DNA of 64,000 nt from an uncultured Ilumatobacter sp. (GTDB taxonomy: Bacteria > Actinomycetota > Acidimicrobiia > Acidimicrobiales > Ilumatobacteraceae). The position numbers were made by a program, and so were the translations under genes. The notes under the pieces were generated by a model. That model saw nothing but the letters and a program-made list of their open reading frames with translations, was not told the DNA's origin and made no database searches. How positions within the stretch are numbered: position 1 is the first letter of the stretch; the number at the start of each line of letters is the position of its first letter. Location of the stretch: assembly GCA_905182555.1 (NCBI GenBank), contig CAJJBX010000011.1, forward strand, positions 30,413 to 94,412, in the 5' to 3' direction. Positions 52,108 to 62,741 of this stretch are shown here, in pieces.

Positions 52108-53841
52108 CTAGCCGCGGTAGCGGTGGGTGATGGGAAGCCGGCGGTCGCGGCCGAAGGCTTTGGCGCTCACGATGACGCCGGGCGGGCACTGGCGGCGCTT
52201 GTACTCGGCGATGTCGACAAGCCGAGTGATGCGTCGCACCATGGCTTCGTCGTGGCCGAGTTCAATGATCTCACCGGCTGTGCGGTCCTGCTCGACGTAC
52301 AGCTCGAGGATCGGGTCGAGCACCTCGTACGACGGCAACGAATCATCGTCACGCTGGTCCGGCCGAAGCTCAGCTGACGGCGGCTTGGTGATCACATCGA
52401 CCGGGATAACTTCGCGCCCAGCAGCAGCGTTGACGTAGCGGCACAGCTCGTACACACGCAGCTTGAGGACGTCCTTGATCATGGCGTAGCCGCCAACCGA
52501 GTCGCCATAAATCGTGAAATAGCCGACCGCCATCTCGCTCTTGTTGCCAGTGGTCAGCACCATCCAGCCGAACTCGTTCGAAAGCGCCATAAGCAACTGA
52601 CCGCGACACCGGCTCTGGATGTTCTCGTAAGTCAACCCGACCTCACGACCCTCGAAGGCCTCACTGAGCATCTCCTGGTAGGCCGCGAAGGCCGGCTCGA
52701 TGGAGATGGTTCGGTATTCAATCCCGAGGTTTGCAGCGAGCTTTGCAGCATCGGCCTTCGAGTGATCGCTCGAATAACGCGATGGCATCGACACGCCATG
52801 GACGTGTTCCGGGCCGAGAGCGTCGGCCGCGATACAGGCAACGATCGTGGAGTCGATGCCCCCCGACAGGCCGATGACCACGTCGCTGAAGCCGTTCTTC
52901 TGGCAGTAGTCGCGTGTACCCAGCACCAGGGCGTCGTACAGCTCTTTGTCGGTACTCAGCGGCTCGGTGATCGGCGCGAGCAGCGGCTCTGTTGGCGCTG
53001 CGGCACGGCGCGGCTCACGCGAAACCTCAATAGTCGGCAACAGCGCGTTCGTGACTCGTCCTCGCGGGTCGAGGAGGCGCTTGCGGTACACCGGAGGGAC
53101 CGGAACGTCGACGACCGTAATGTCTTCGACAAACTGTGGCGACCTGGCAAGCAACGCCCCCTTGTGGTCAACAGCGAACGAACCGCCGTCAAAGACCAAC
53201 TCATCTTGACCTCCGACCTGATTGACGTAGACGACGGCACAGTGCGAGTCGGCGGCACGCGTCGACACGAGCTGTTCGCGCACCAAGTCTTTCTCGGCGC
53301 GGAACGGCGAACCGTTGATGTTGATGTTGACCTCGGCACCTGCTGCTGCTTGTTCGGCGAGCGGCCCAAACGGACTCCAGATGTCTTCGCAGATCGAGAC
53401 GCCGACCTTGACGCCACCGATCACGAACAGCTCAAGCGGGTCGGAGTCGTAGCCGGCCGTGAAGTAGCGCTGTTCATCGAACACGGTGGTGTTGGGCAAC
53501 AAACGCTTGTGATAGATGCCAACGATCTCGCCGCCAACGCACACCGCCGCCGCGTTATAGAGATCTCGATCTTGGTCGACGAACCCGACGACTGCAACGC
53601 ACTCGCCCGTCGCAGCAGCAAAGGCATCGAGCGCCACACGGTTGTCCGCAACGAACCCCGGCTTCATCACAAGGTCTTCTGGCGGATACCCGGTGACCGA
53701 CAGTTCAGGGAACGCGACGATGTCGCATCCGTCCCGTTCGGCTCGGCCGTAGGCCTCGATCAACTTCGCGAGGTTGCCGTCGAGATCACCGACCGTTGGG
53801 TTGAGTTGGGCAAGGGCGACACGCAGAACCGTCACGATCAT
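52108..53841 (-). CDS. nadE: glutamine-dependent NAD+ synthetase
   Basis: The 577-residue enzyme makes NAD from deamido-NAD. The N-terminal nitrilase-like glutaminase domain has its triad at Glu46 (FPELSVTGYPPEDL), Lys112 (YHKRLLPNT) and Cys151 (GVSICEDIW). The synthetase domain begins near YDALVLGTRDYCQKNG and has the P-loop VIGLSGGIDSTI and LTTGNKSEMAVGY. The gene is intact. The start at 53841 or the internal ATG-free LRVALAQLNP cannot be separated further. Confidence 0.95.
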   Translation of the reverse strand: MIVTVLRVALAQLNPTVGDLDGNLAKLIEAYGRAERDGCDIVAFPELSVTGYPPEDLVMKPGFVADNRVALDAFAAATGECVAVVGFVDQDRDLYNAAAVCVGGEIVGIYHKRLLPNTTVFDEQRYFTAGYDSDPLELFVIGGVKVGVSICEDIWSPFGPLAEQAAAGAEVNININGSPFRAEKDLVREQLVSTRAADSHCAVVYVNQVGGQDELVFDGGSFAVDHKGALLARSPQFVEDITVVDVPVPPVYRKRLLDPRGRVTNALLPTIEVSREPRRAAAPTEPLLAPITEPLSTDKELYDALVLGTRDYCQKNGFSDVVIGLSGGIDSTIVACIAADALGPEHVHGVSMPSRYSSDHSKADAAKLAANLGIEYRTISIEPAFAAYQEMLSEAFEGREVGLTYENIQSRCRGQLLMALSNEFGWMVLTTGNKSEMAVGYFTIYGDSVGGYAMIKDVLKLRVYELCRYVNAAAGREVIPVDVITKPPSAELRPDQRDDDSLPSYEVLDPILELYVEQDRTAGEIIELGHDEAMVRRITRLVDIAEYKRRQCPPGVIVSAKAFGRDRRLPITHRYRG

Positions 53842-53939
53842 GAGGATAGTCGCTCAAGATGCCCGGCTCAGTGAAGAAATTCCGTCAAACAAGGGTCTTC
53901 AGTGAAGATCCGGACTGGTCTTCTGGCACTATTGCACGA

Positions 53940-56529
53940 GTGCGTTGGAAGGCCTTGGCGATCGTCGGAGTGATGTTCGCAGCCGCGTGCACCCCTGGTG
54001 AGGGCCCCGACTCGATTCCGCTGCCAACATCGGGCGATACGACGACCACGAGCACAACGAGCACCACGAGCACCACCACATCGACAACCACCACCACGCT
54101 GGTTCCCCCTCGGCTTAAGGTGACCATTCGCCGAACAACCGACGGAGTGCCGCACATTATTGGCGACAACCTCGAATCCGTGTCGTACGGCCAAGGCTTC
54201 GTCAGCGCCGAAGACCACGGCTGCACGCTCGTCGATCAGATCCTGAAGGTGTACGGCATCCGGTCGGAGAACCTGGGCCCCGGCGACGACGGACGGAACA
54301 CCGAGAGCGACTTTTCCTGGCGCGCCATCGATATCGCCAGCATCGCAACGGCCGATTACAACGACGCCTCGATCGACATAGTCACACAGTTCGAGGCATT
54401 TGCCGAAGGTTGGAACGCCCACCTCGCCGAGCAAGGCGACGACGGGCTCACCGGCTGGTGCAACGGCGCTCCATGGGTTCGGCCAGTCCAGCCGGTCGAG
54501 GTCTACGTGTACGCACGGTCGATCGCCCTGCTCGCCAGCAGTGGCCGTTTCGCCCAATTTATTCCGTCGGCGCAGCCTCCCGTGGTCGCTGAAGTCCCCA
54601 GATTCGCCCCGGCTACGCCCGCCGATGATGCCGGTGATGCCGATGATGCCGATGATCCCGCCCCAGATTTCTCGGTGCTTGAGCCGATCGGCCTCGGCAG
54701 CAACGGATGGGCCGTCGGCAAAGAGCGCACGGCGTCCGGTACCGGCGGACTACTCGTTGCCAACCCGCACTTCCCCTGGGAAGGCGAATTGCGATTTGCT
54801 GAAGCGCACCTCACCGTTCCGGGTGAGGTCGACATTTACGGCGCTCAACTCCTTGGGCTGCCTGGCATCGGAATCGGATTCACCAACGGGGTCGCGTGGA
54901 CCCATACCGTTTCGGCCGGCAAGCGGCTGACGGCCTATCTCTTGGCGCTCGACCCGGAGTCGCCCACGTCGTACCTCGTCGATGGCGACTCCCGCCCCAT
55001 GACATCTGTCGACTACACCATCTCAATTTTGCGTGCCGACGGCTCAGTCGACAACGAGACACGCACTCTGTGGCGCAGCGAGTACGGACCGGTCATCGAC
55101 TTCCCCGGCCTCGGCTGGACTGACTCGGCGGTCCTCACCTTCCGCGACGCAAACATCAATAACGACGAGTTCATTGAGCATTACCACGACATGATCGGTG
55201 TACAAAGCCTCGATGAACTGCAAGCCGTCTATGAAGAACACCAGGGGGTCCCGTTGTTCAACACAGTCGCCACGGGCGCCGACGGGCGAGTCTGGTACGC
55301 CGACACCGCTGCCACCCCGAACCTTTCGGCCGAAGGCGAGCAGCTGTTCCTCGAAAAACTGTTCACCGATCCGATCACTCAAATTGGGTACGAGAACGGT
55401 GTCGTTCTGCTCGACGGAGCCGATAGCCGGCTCGCCTGGGAAACCGTTCCCGGCGCTCGCGACGATGGGCTCGTGCCGTTCAGCAAGATGCCCATGGCCG
55501 AACGGAACGACTACGTCTTCAACGCCAACGACAGCTTCTGGGTATCGAGCGACGAGTTCACCACCACGGGCGACTTCTCGATTCTCCACGGAAAACAGAA
55601 CACTCCGCTGTCGATGCGTTCCCGCCAGAACGCCGCCGTACTCGCATCAGACAACCGGCGGGGCCTCGCCGGGGACGACGGTAACTTCTCCGGACTTGAA
55701 CTCCGCGACGCAGTCTTTGACAATCGGGCCCAGACCGCACTCCTGTTGCGCTCCAACGCCGTTGGCCGATGTGTCGCCAACCCGCTGATCGAAGTCGTCG
55801 AAGTCCGCGCGGACGATGGCAAGGTTGCACTGTCTGCCGGGTTGGTCGACATCACGGCTGCCTGCAACGTGCTGTCGGACTGGGACGGCCGCTACGACCT
55901 TGAGAGCTCCGGCCCGCTTCTGTGGCGCGAGGTGATGACTCGCTTCACCAATGCCGATCGCACCGCCACCGGCGTGCTCTTCAGCGACGAATTCGATCCG
56001 GCCCGCCCCACAGTCACCCCCGGGATCCCTGCCGCTCCCGCCTCGATCGGCAACGGCGACCCGGTCCTCCAGGCGATCGCTCGGGCAGTCCAGACGCTGA
56101 CCAAAGCCGGTTTCCCCGTCGATGCATCACTCGGTGCAGCACAATTCACCGAGCGTTCCCCAGCTTACATCCGAACCTTTCGGCACCAATACCGATGGCG
56201 TCACCAACGTCGTCCAATGGAGCAACAACAACTCGAGCTCCGAGCCATCACCGGTCCGCGGCGATGCCGTCGCACCCGGCAGTGCACTCCGCGGCGAAGG
56301 CGCTCCAGTCAACTTTGGGTCGAGCTTCATACTCGCCGTCGACTACTCAGGTGACAGCGTGCAGGCATGGGCGATCACCACTTACGGTCAGACCGGCGAC
56401 CGCACGTCGCCGCTGTTCGAGCAACAAATACATCGGTTCAGCGAGAAGAACTGGCGTGACGTCGCATTCACCGCCGAGCAAATCGCAGCCGACCCCAATC
56501 TCACCGAACGCACAATCGCGGTCTCGTAG
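53940..56529 (+). CDS. penicillin acylase-family lipoprotein, frameshifted near its end
   Basis: The Ntn-hydrolase has a lipoprotein signal (ALAIVGVMFAAACTPG), a Thr/Ser-rich linker, and an alpha chain with TDGVPHIIGDNLESVSYGQG. The autocatalytic nucleophile Ser is in LGSNGWAVGKERT, and a beta chain with NPHFPWEGELRFAEAH follows. Relatives cleave acyl-homoserine lactones or penicillins. The first frame ends its similarity at QFTERS near 56155; the next frame continues VPQLTSEPFGTNTDGV to a TAG at 56529. One base is affected in CGTTCCCC. GTG at 53940 gives the proper signal peptide. Confidence 0.85.
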
Positions 56530-56713
56530 CGCAGCCACCCCGGCCGGGCTGCTCGCCAGAACCCGCTTCCGGTGACGAATACCCACCTCAATTCACGCGC
56601 CGTTCACAGGGACGCAATACCAATCTGGGCCGTTGCTGCCACAATTCACGTCGTTCACGGGTCGCGACCTAACCTTGTCCCGCCCACCAACGAGAGAATT
56701 CGAGGACCACACA

Positions 56714-57739
56714 GTGGCTATTAAGGCTGAATACATCTGGATCGACGGCACCGAGCCGACCCCGCAGCTTCGTTCAAAGACGAAGATTATGGACGACGAC
56801 AACGGAGTCGAGCTCGCCGACATGCCCCTGTGGGGCTTCGACGGCTCGTCCACCAACCAGGCCACCGGCGACAAGAGCGACTGCGTTCTCAAGCCCGCAC
56901 GCGTTTTCCCGGACCCGATTCGTGGCGGCAACAGCATCCTCGTCATGTGCGAAGTGATGCTGGTCGACGGCAAAGCCCACCCGACTAACACCCGTGCCGC
57001 AGCGGCACGTGCTGCCAAGAAGTACAAGAAGTACGAGCCGATGTTCGGCATCGAGCAGGAGTACACGATGCTCAAGCCCGACGGCTCGCCGCTCGGCTTC
57101 CCCGACAACGGTTTCCCCGCACCGCAGGGCCCCTACTACTGCGGCGTCGGCGAAATCGCCATCACCGGTCGCGATATCGCGGAAGACCACATGGACGCCT
57201 GCCTCGAAGCCGGAGTCACGCTCTCGGGTATCAACGCCGAAGTGATGCCCGGCCAGTGGGAATTCCAGGTTGGCCCAGTCGGCCTCCTTGAAGTGGCCGA
57301 CGAACTGTGGATCGGCCGCTACCTGCTGCACCGCATCGCCGAAGAGTACGGCGTCATCATCGATATCAACGCCAAGCCGGTGAAGGGCGACTGGAACGGT
57401 GCCGGTGCGCACACGAACTTCTCGACCAAAGAGATGCGCGAAGACGGCGGCATGGCACACATCGAAGCTGGCTGCGTGGCCCTTGGCAAAAAAGCTGCGC
57501 TGCACATCGCCAACTACGGCGCCGGCGTCGAGGAACGCCTCACCGGAGCCCACGAAACTCAGCGCCACGACCAGTTCAGCTACGGCGTGTCCGACCGCGG
57601 CGCATCCGTCCGTATCCCGTGGCAGTGCTCGATCGATGGCAAGGGCTACCTCGAAGATCGTCGCCCGAACGGCAACATCGACCCCTACACAGTCGCACGC
57701 CTCATGACAGAGACCATCTGCTCCGCAATGAAAAAATGA
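56714..57739 (+). CDS. glnII: glutamine synthetase type II (eukaryote-type)
   Basis: The 341-residue enzyme is the short GSII found in eukaryotes and some actinobacteria. It starts AIKAEYIWIDGTEPTPQLRS, followed by WGFDGSSTNQATGDKSDCVL, FGIEQEYTML with metal-binding Glu, and INAEVMPGQWEFQVGPVG. Then come GDWNGAGAHTNFSTKEMRED and the C-terminal RIPWQCSIDGKGYLEDRRP. The GTG at 56714 follows GAGGACC. It is followed by two hairpins and the type I enzyme. Confidence 0.94.
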   Translation: MAIKAEYIWIDGTEPTPQLRSKTKIMDDDNGVELADMPLWGFDGSSTNQATGDKSDCVLKPARVFPDPIRGGNSILVMCEVMLVDGKAHPTNTRAAAARAAKKYKKYEPMFGIEQEYTMLKPDGSPLGFPDNGFPAPQGPYYCGVGEIAITGRDIAEDHMDACLEAGVTLSGINAEVMPGQWEFQVGPVGLLEVADELWIGRYLLHRIAEEYGVIIDINAKPVKGDWNGAGAHTNFSTKEMREDGGMAHIEAGCVALGKKAALHIANYGAGVEERLTGAHETQRHDQFSYGVSDRGASVRIPWQCSIDGKGYLEDRRPNGNIDPYTVARLMTETICSAMKK

Positions 57740-57740
57740 G

Positions 57741-57780
57741 CTGAGACGGTCCGGAAGGTTCCGATGCCGTCTCAGTTCTC
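57741..57780 (+). terminator. hairpin after glnII
   Basis: CTGAGACGG (57741-57749) pairs with CCGTCTCAG (57767-57775) around a 17-base loop that can pair further (TCCGG with CCGA). The tail TTCTC is only weakly T-rich. It starts 1 bp after the glnII stop. Confidence 0.65.
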
Positions 57781-57813
57781 ATCGATTTTGAATGCCTAAA
57801 CAGCAACGAGGCT

Positions 57814-57855
57814 GACGGGGTGGGGGCTTTGGGTCCCTACCCCGTCGCTATTTTT
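57814..57855 (+). terminator. strong intrinsic terminator or attenuator before glnA
   Basis: GACGGGGT pairs with ACCCCGTC, extended by GGG/CCC, and is followed by GCTATTTTTC. This is the best Rho-independent terminator in the window. It ends 26 bp before the glnA start, so it either closes glnII transcription or acts as an attenuator on a glnA leader. Confidence 0.75.
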
Positions 57856-57881
57856 CACAACAATCTGAAAGACTGGGCCGA

Positions 57882-59221
57882 ATGAGTAGTGAACAGCAGC
57901 GGGAATACGTATTGCGATCCGTGGAGGAACGCGGGGTTCGCTTGGTTCGACTCTGGTTCACCGACGTCCTCGGCACCTTAAAGAGCCTCGCTATCTCGCC
58001 TGCCGAACTCGACAATGCCCTCAGCGATGGCATGACCTTCGACGGCTCGTCGATCGACGGGTTCTCCCGCGTTCAAGAAGCCGACGTCCTCGCCATCCCC
58101 GACCCCGACACGTTCGAGGTCCTGCCATGGGGAGACCCCAAGGTCCCCGAAGCACGCATCTTCTGTGACATCTACAACCTCGACGGCACGCCGTTCGCGG
58201 GCGACCCTCGTCAGGTGCTGCGCCGCCACATGAAGGCTGCGAACGAAGCCGGCCTCACTTTCTATGTCGCACCCGACATCGAGTTCTTCTATTTCGAACC
58301 GCTCACACCTGGCGCCCCACCCGTGCCGATTGACAACGGCGGCTTCTTCGACCTCACCACCAACGACATCACCGGCGAGCTGCGCAAGAAAACCATCCGC
58401 ACGCTCGAGGCAATGGGCATCCCCGTGGAGTACAGCTTCCACGAGGACGCGCCTGGTCAGCAAGAGATCGATCTGCGCCACACCGACGCTCTCACGATGG
58501 CCGACAGCATGATGACCTTCCGTCATGCCGTGCGCGAGGTCGCTGCAAGAAGCAACGTGCACGCCACGTTCATGCCCAAGCCACTCGAAGGGATCCAGGG
58601 GTCCGGCATGCACGTGCACCTCTCACTGTTCCAAAACGACGAGAACGCGTTCTACGACGGCGACGACCCATACAACCTGTCACCGACCGCCAAGGCCTTC
58701 ATGGCCGGTCTGCTGCGCCACGCTCCAGAGATCACCGCTGTGACCAACCAGACCGTCAACAGCTACAAGCGACTCGTCCCTGGGTTCGAAGCTCCGGTCC
58801 ACGTCAGCTGGGCTCGCAACAATCGGAGCGGCCTGATCCGTGTGCCGATCGCGAAGAAGGGCAATCCGACCGCCACACGGCTTGAGTACCGCTCACCCGA
58901 CCCAACGTGCAACCCCTATCTCGCCTTCAGCCTGATGCTGGCGGCCGGCATGAAGGGCGTCAAGGAGGGCTACGAGCTCCCCGACGAGGCCGACGCGAAC
59001 CTCTTCGAATCCTCGATCCAGGCGCTCGCCAAGCTCGGCATCGGCGGCTCCCCGAATCGCTGGCAGCCGCACTCGCAACGATGGAGAACTCAACATTGGT
59101 CCGAGAGGCACTGGGCGAACACATCTTCGAGTGGTTCCTCCGGAACAAACGTCAAGAGTGGCGGGCCTACAAGACCCATGTCAGCGCCTTTGAGCGAGAT
59201 CGGTACCTGTCGGCGCTGTGA
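57882..59221 (+). CDS. glnA: glutamine synthetase type I, frameshifted near its end
   Basis: The GSI enzyme, about 446 residues, starts at ATG 57882 and shows LWFTDVLGTLKSLAISPAEL, GMTFDGSSIDGFSRVQEADV and DIEFFYFEPL. The ATP and metal-binding MHVHLSLF and NPTATRLEYRSPDPTCNPYL follow. It lacks an obvious adenylylation loop sequence as in E. coli. The first frame loses similarity after LAKLGIG near 59045. Another frame continues LPESLAAALATMENSTLVRE and ends DRYLSAL at 59221. One base seems to be missing. Its stop overlaps the next start. Confidence 0.9.
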
Positions 59222-59911
59222 GCGAATCGCTGCCGGCCAAATCGATGCTTGTCGTCGTCCCTAACCCGGCGACGCCGGAACTGGCGCGCACTCTCGACCT
59301 CGGCGGTTACAGCTGGAAGGCGGTCAACACACCGACCGCAGCCGGCGAGTCCGAGCCCGATGGCGGATGGGCGGGAGCGATCGTCGACGCAACCATCGAT
59401 CCTGAAGCTGCGTGGGCATTTCTGCGAACGCTCCGCAAGCAGCCGGAGACCTCACTGCCAGTGCTCGTGCTGATCGGCGGTGCACAGCTCTCCGAACTCG
59501 AACACCGTGACGACCTCTTCGACGACTTCTGCCTCACACCGTTTCACCCGGCCGAGATCGAAGCCCGTCTGCGACATCTGCTTGCCGGTGAGGTGCAACT
59601 CATCAGCGCCGACCTCGTTGAGTACGGCCCGCTCAGCCTGAACCTGGAGACCTACCAAGCGTCGATGGCGGGCAGGCCGCTTGACATGACCTACATGGAG
59701 TACGAGCTCCTCAAGTTCCTCGCGCAAAACCCCGGCAAGGTATTCACCCGCGAAATCCTGCTCAGTCGAGTGTGGGGCTACGAGTACTACGGCGGTCCTC
59801 TCCGCCGTGGGACTGGATCGGCTCCGCGCCAAGCTCGGTACGCGCGCCCCTCTCTCCATCACCCGCGACAGATTTTCGAACCGCTTCGGCGAATCTCGCT
59901 GGGAGAGCTAA
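59218..59911 (+). CDS. GlnR-like OmpR-family regulator, frameshifted near its end
   Basis: The protein has an atypical receiver domain (AIVDATIDPEAAWAFLRTLR; FDDFCLTPFHPAEIEARLR) without the acidic pair or the usual Lys, and an OmpR winged helix (PLDMTYMEYELLKFLAQNPG, KVFTREILLSRVWGYEYYGG). After that the similarity moves to another frame (LDRLRAKLG) and stops at TAA 59909-59911. Its start overlaps the glnA stop. Orphan OmpR proteins of this type regulate nitrogen genes in actinobacteria as GlnR, so this is probably the local regulator. Confidence 0.7.
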
Positions 59912-60639
59912 GTCAGTTGCACGAAATCGATAATCGTCGCTGAGATCACGTCAGCAAAGACGGCGCTGCCCTGCGCTCGTGGGTGCACTCCATCGTTGCG
60001 AAGGTTGCCGTTGTCGGCAGCCACCGAACTCCATCGAGCGATCGCGCTGTTGCCGCGATCGAGCACTCGCTCAAAGATTGAGCCGTTGATCGCGTCGGCT
60101 CCTTCAGACTGATCCTCGAAGTAGGTGTCGACCCAGATCAGTGGAGATTCTTCAGGGACTGTCTCCAACATCTCGTTGATGGCTGTAGCGCGCTCTGCAG
60201 CGTCGCTGTACTGATTGATGTCGTTAGTCCCCAATGCAACAACCCACAGTTCGTTCGAATGATCGTCGTTCCGGTCAGGCGAGTTGACGATAAAGCCGGC
60301 GATGTCGACCCCGCTCGGGTTGCTCCCGAAGCTCTGCGCGGTCCGCTTGCCTTGCTTCGACTCGATGATGATCTCGTCAAGACCGAGCTGCTCGTACATT
60401 TCTTGCAGCGCAGGCGTCGACGCAACGGTGATTGAGTCGCCGATCATGATGACGGTGTCGATAACGGTGCTTGTCGTCGGCGGTACATCGGCGCTGACAA
60501 CAACCTCGCCATTCGCTTCTGCGCCGATCCCGATTGTCGACACCGGCACATCGTTACCGGCGGATGACGTTAACTCGGTGCAACCAGCGACAGTAAGCAC
60601 AACCGCGACAAGCCAAGCGGAGAGCAACCGAGGAGACAT
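59908..60639 (-). CDS. SGNH/GDSL hydrolase lipoprotein
   Basis: The 243-residue product has a lipoprotein signal (LLSAWLVAVVLTVAGC). Its GDSL-type domain has the catalytic Ser in VIMIGDSITVAS, then LWVVALGTNDIN with block III Asn, and the late Asp-His pair in RNDGVHPRAQGSAVFAD. It would be an outer-face esterase or deacylase. Its stop overlaps the regulator's stop by 4 bp on the opposite strand. Confidence 0.85.
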   Translation of the reverse strand: MSPRLLSAWLVAVVLTVAGCTELTSSAGNDVPVSTIGIGAEANGEVVVSADVPPTTSTVIDTVIMIGDSITVASTPALQEMYEQLGLDEIIIESKQGKRTAQSFGSNPSGVDIAGFIVNSPDRNDDHSNELWVVALGTNDINQYSDAAERATAINEMLETVPEESPLIWVDTYFEDQSEGADAINGSIFERVLDRGNSAIARWSSVAADNGNLRNDGVHPRAQGSAVFADVISATIIDFVQLT

Positions 60640-60741
60640 TCAGCCCATTGTGCCCACTGCGGACAGCTGCGGTCTGTCACCCCAGCGAGATACGCGTCAC
60701 GTGTTCACTTCCAATTCGAGGAAAACAGGAAATACGGAAAA

Positions 60742-62112
60742 TTAGTTCAGCTTCTGGATCTTCCGGGACAGAACAGCGTGAGCGCCAAGCATCTCCTCGA
60801 GACGACCGCTCACGAGCATGCCGTCGGCAACGATGGGCTCGCCGTGCACGACCGTGTCGCGGGCGCCGGTCGGCCCACAACGCAGCCAGGCCTCGATTGG
60901 GTCAGCGAGTGCGCCAGCGAACTGCGGCCCATTCAACGACCACACCGCAACATCGCCAACAGCACCCACCTCAAGCACGCCGATCTCGCCTTCGCGGCCG
61001 AGGCAACCGGCGCCACCGAGCGTTGCAACCTCGAGCGCCATCCGAGCCGTGCCCGCATCAGCACCATCACGCAGTTTGGCGAGCAGCATCGCCTGGCGTG
61101 CTTCGAGCCAGAGCGACCCTGAATCGGCTGACGACGAGCCATCGACGCCGAGACCGACCTTGACGCCGGCGGCGCGCAGGTCGACAATCGGTGCGATCCC
61201 CGACGACAGGATCATGTTGCTCGACGGGCAATGCGCAGCACCGACGCCCGCTGCTCCGAGCCGTTGGATCTCGTCATGATTGGGCATCACGCAATGCGCA
61301 ACCCACGTGCGGTCGGTACACCAGCCCGTGCGTTCGAGATACTCCATTGGTCGACATCCAAAGGTGGCGAGACTGAACTCATCGTCTTCGGCATTCTCGG
61401 CGAAGTGGGTATGCAGGCGGACGTCGAGCCGTTCGGCGAGCTCAGCTGAGCGGACCATCAGATCTTCGGTGACCGAGAACGGTGAGCAAGGCGCCAACGC
61501 CACACGCGTCATAGCACCGTGTGAGCGGTCGTGGTGGCGAAGCACCGCCGCTTCGCTCGCCGCAAGGATCTCGTCGTCGTCAGCAACCACGTCGTCCGGT
61601 GGAAGGCCGCCGTCTTTCTCGGACAGCGACATCGACCCGCGAGTCGGGTGGAAACGGATGCCGAGGTCTCGAGCGGCCTCGATCTCGGCAGTCAGCAGGT
61701 CGCCCGCCCCGTGGGGGTGGAGATAAAGGTGATCGGACGAGGTCGTGCAGCCCGATAGTGCGAGTTCGGCCAGGCCGACCCAGGCCGACACGTGGACCGA
61801 CTCGGTATCGATGGCGCGCCACAGCGGATACAGCGACTGCAGCCACCCGAACAGAGGTTTGTCGGTCATGGCCGGGAACGCCCGCGTCAGGTTCTGATAC
61901 AGGTGATGGTGGGTGTTGATCAGCCCAGGGGTAACCAGGCAGTCGGTGGCATCAATGGCCTTGGCTGCTTCGGGAGCGGGCCCGTCACCTACTCCAGAGA
62001 TGAGGCCATCGGTGATGGCAACCCATCCGCCGGAGATCTCCCGGCGGACGCCATCCATTGTCGCGACGCATCGCGCGTTCGCGATGACCAGATCAGCAAC
62101 AGCGTTGGTCAT
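60742..62112 (-). CDS. amidohydrolase, 8-oxoguanine deaminase-like
   Basis: The 456-residue enzyme is of the TRZ/ATZ amidohydrolase group. It has TPGLINTHHHLYQNLTRAFP with the first metal-binding His pair, then LHTHFAENAEDDEF with His and Glu, TWVAHCVMPNHDEIQRLGA, and GLGVDGSSSADSGSLWLEAR with the metal Asp. The order and lengths match 8-oxoguanine or hydroxyatrazine-type deaminases; a role in purine salvage or detoxification is likely. The short membrane protein gene ends 24 bp upstream. Confidence 0.85.
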   Translation of the reverse strand: MTNAVADLVIANARCVATMDGVRREISGGWVAITDGLISGVGDGPAPEAAKAIDATDCLVTPGLINTHHHLYQNLTRAFPAMTDKPLFGWLQSLYPLWRAIDTESVHVSAWVGLAELALSGCTTSSDHLYLHPHGAGDLLTAEIEAARDLGIRFHPTRGSMSLSEKDGGLPPDDVVADDDEILAASEAAVLRHHDRSHGAMTRVALAPCSPFSVTEDLMVRSAELAERLDVRLHTHFAENAEDDEFSLATFGCRPMEYLERTGWCTDRTWVAHCVMPNHDEIQRLGAAGVGAAHCPSSNMILSSGIAPIVDLRAAGVKVGLGVDGSSSADSGSLWLEARQAMLLAKLRDGADAGTARMALEVATLGGAGCLGREGEIGVLEVGAVGDVAVWSLNGPQFAGALADPIEAWLRCGPTGARDTVVHGEPIVADGMLVSGRLEEMLGAHAVLSRKIQKLN

Positions 62113-62136
62113 AGACAGCCCTTCATTGACGCCAGG

Positions 62137-62295
62137 TCAGTCAGGAATGTCGAGGAGTTCGGAGCCTTCGTGGCGGCGCTTGCCATCGCGGTGCAGCACT
62201 TCTCCGAGCACGGCCGACGCAACAGCACCCGTCATCAAGACGCTCACCGGAATCAGCAGAACGACGAAAACGATGATGGCAATGCCTCCGAGCAT
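62137..62295 (-). CDS. small single-helix membrane protein
   Basis: This 52-residue reading frame starts MLGGIAIIVFVVLLIPVSVL and has one long hydrophobic helix. It then ends with a charged tail, RDGKRRHEGSELLDIPD. The positive tail after the helix and the gap of 24 bp before the amidohydrolase suggest a real, co-transcribed gene. I do not recognise a family. Confidence 0.55.
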   Translation of the reverse strand: MLGGIAIIVFVVLLIPVSVLMTGAVASAVLGEVLHRDGKRRHEGSELLDIPD

Positions 62296-62358
62296 TGGAC
62301 CAGACTACTGGCCGCCGCTCACGGCACTGCAACTCTCTGGCGACAGCAACACAGGGAA

Positions 62359-62709
62359 TCAGACCGGCTTGTAGGCCCACGCTTCGACTTCGACGACAAA
62401 CTCGGCAGGTAACTCAGCGACCGCAACACACGACCGTGACGGCCGATGGTTGCCGAACGCTGCGACATAGGCCGCGTTGAAACGGGCGTAATCCTCCATA
62501 TCGGTGAGGAAGCAGGTCGTCTTGACCACGTCGCCCATGGTGGCGCCCATGGTGGCGAGCAGCGACTCAATGTTCTTCATTGCCTGCGCGGTCTCCGGGA
62601 CCACGCCACCGTCGACCTTGATGCCGTCGAGGAGACCGCCCTGTCCTGAGACGATGATGAAGTCGCCGGCGCGAACGACGGGCGTATAGGGGCCGAGGGG
62701 CTTGCTCAT
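62359..62709 (-). CDS. RidA-family enamine/imine deaminase
   Basis: The 116-residue protein has the RidA pattern. GPYTPVVRAGDFIIVSGQGG is followed by ETAQAMKNIESLLATMGATM, DVVKTTCFLTDMEDYARFNA, and then the conserved Arg in HRPSRSCVAVAELP. RidA proteins clear reactive enamines made by PLP enzymes. The position upstream of an amidohydrolase that releases ammonia is consistent with such a role. Confidence 0.88.
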   Translation of the reverse strand: MSKPLGPYTPVVRAGDFIIVSGQGGLLDGIKVDGGVVPETAQAMKNIESLLATMGATMGDVVKTTCFLTDMEDYARFNAAYVAAFGNHRPSRSCVAVAELPAEFVVEVEAWAYKPV

Positions 62710-62741
62710 GGGACTGAATCTAACTCAGCCAGGTCGCGTAC

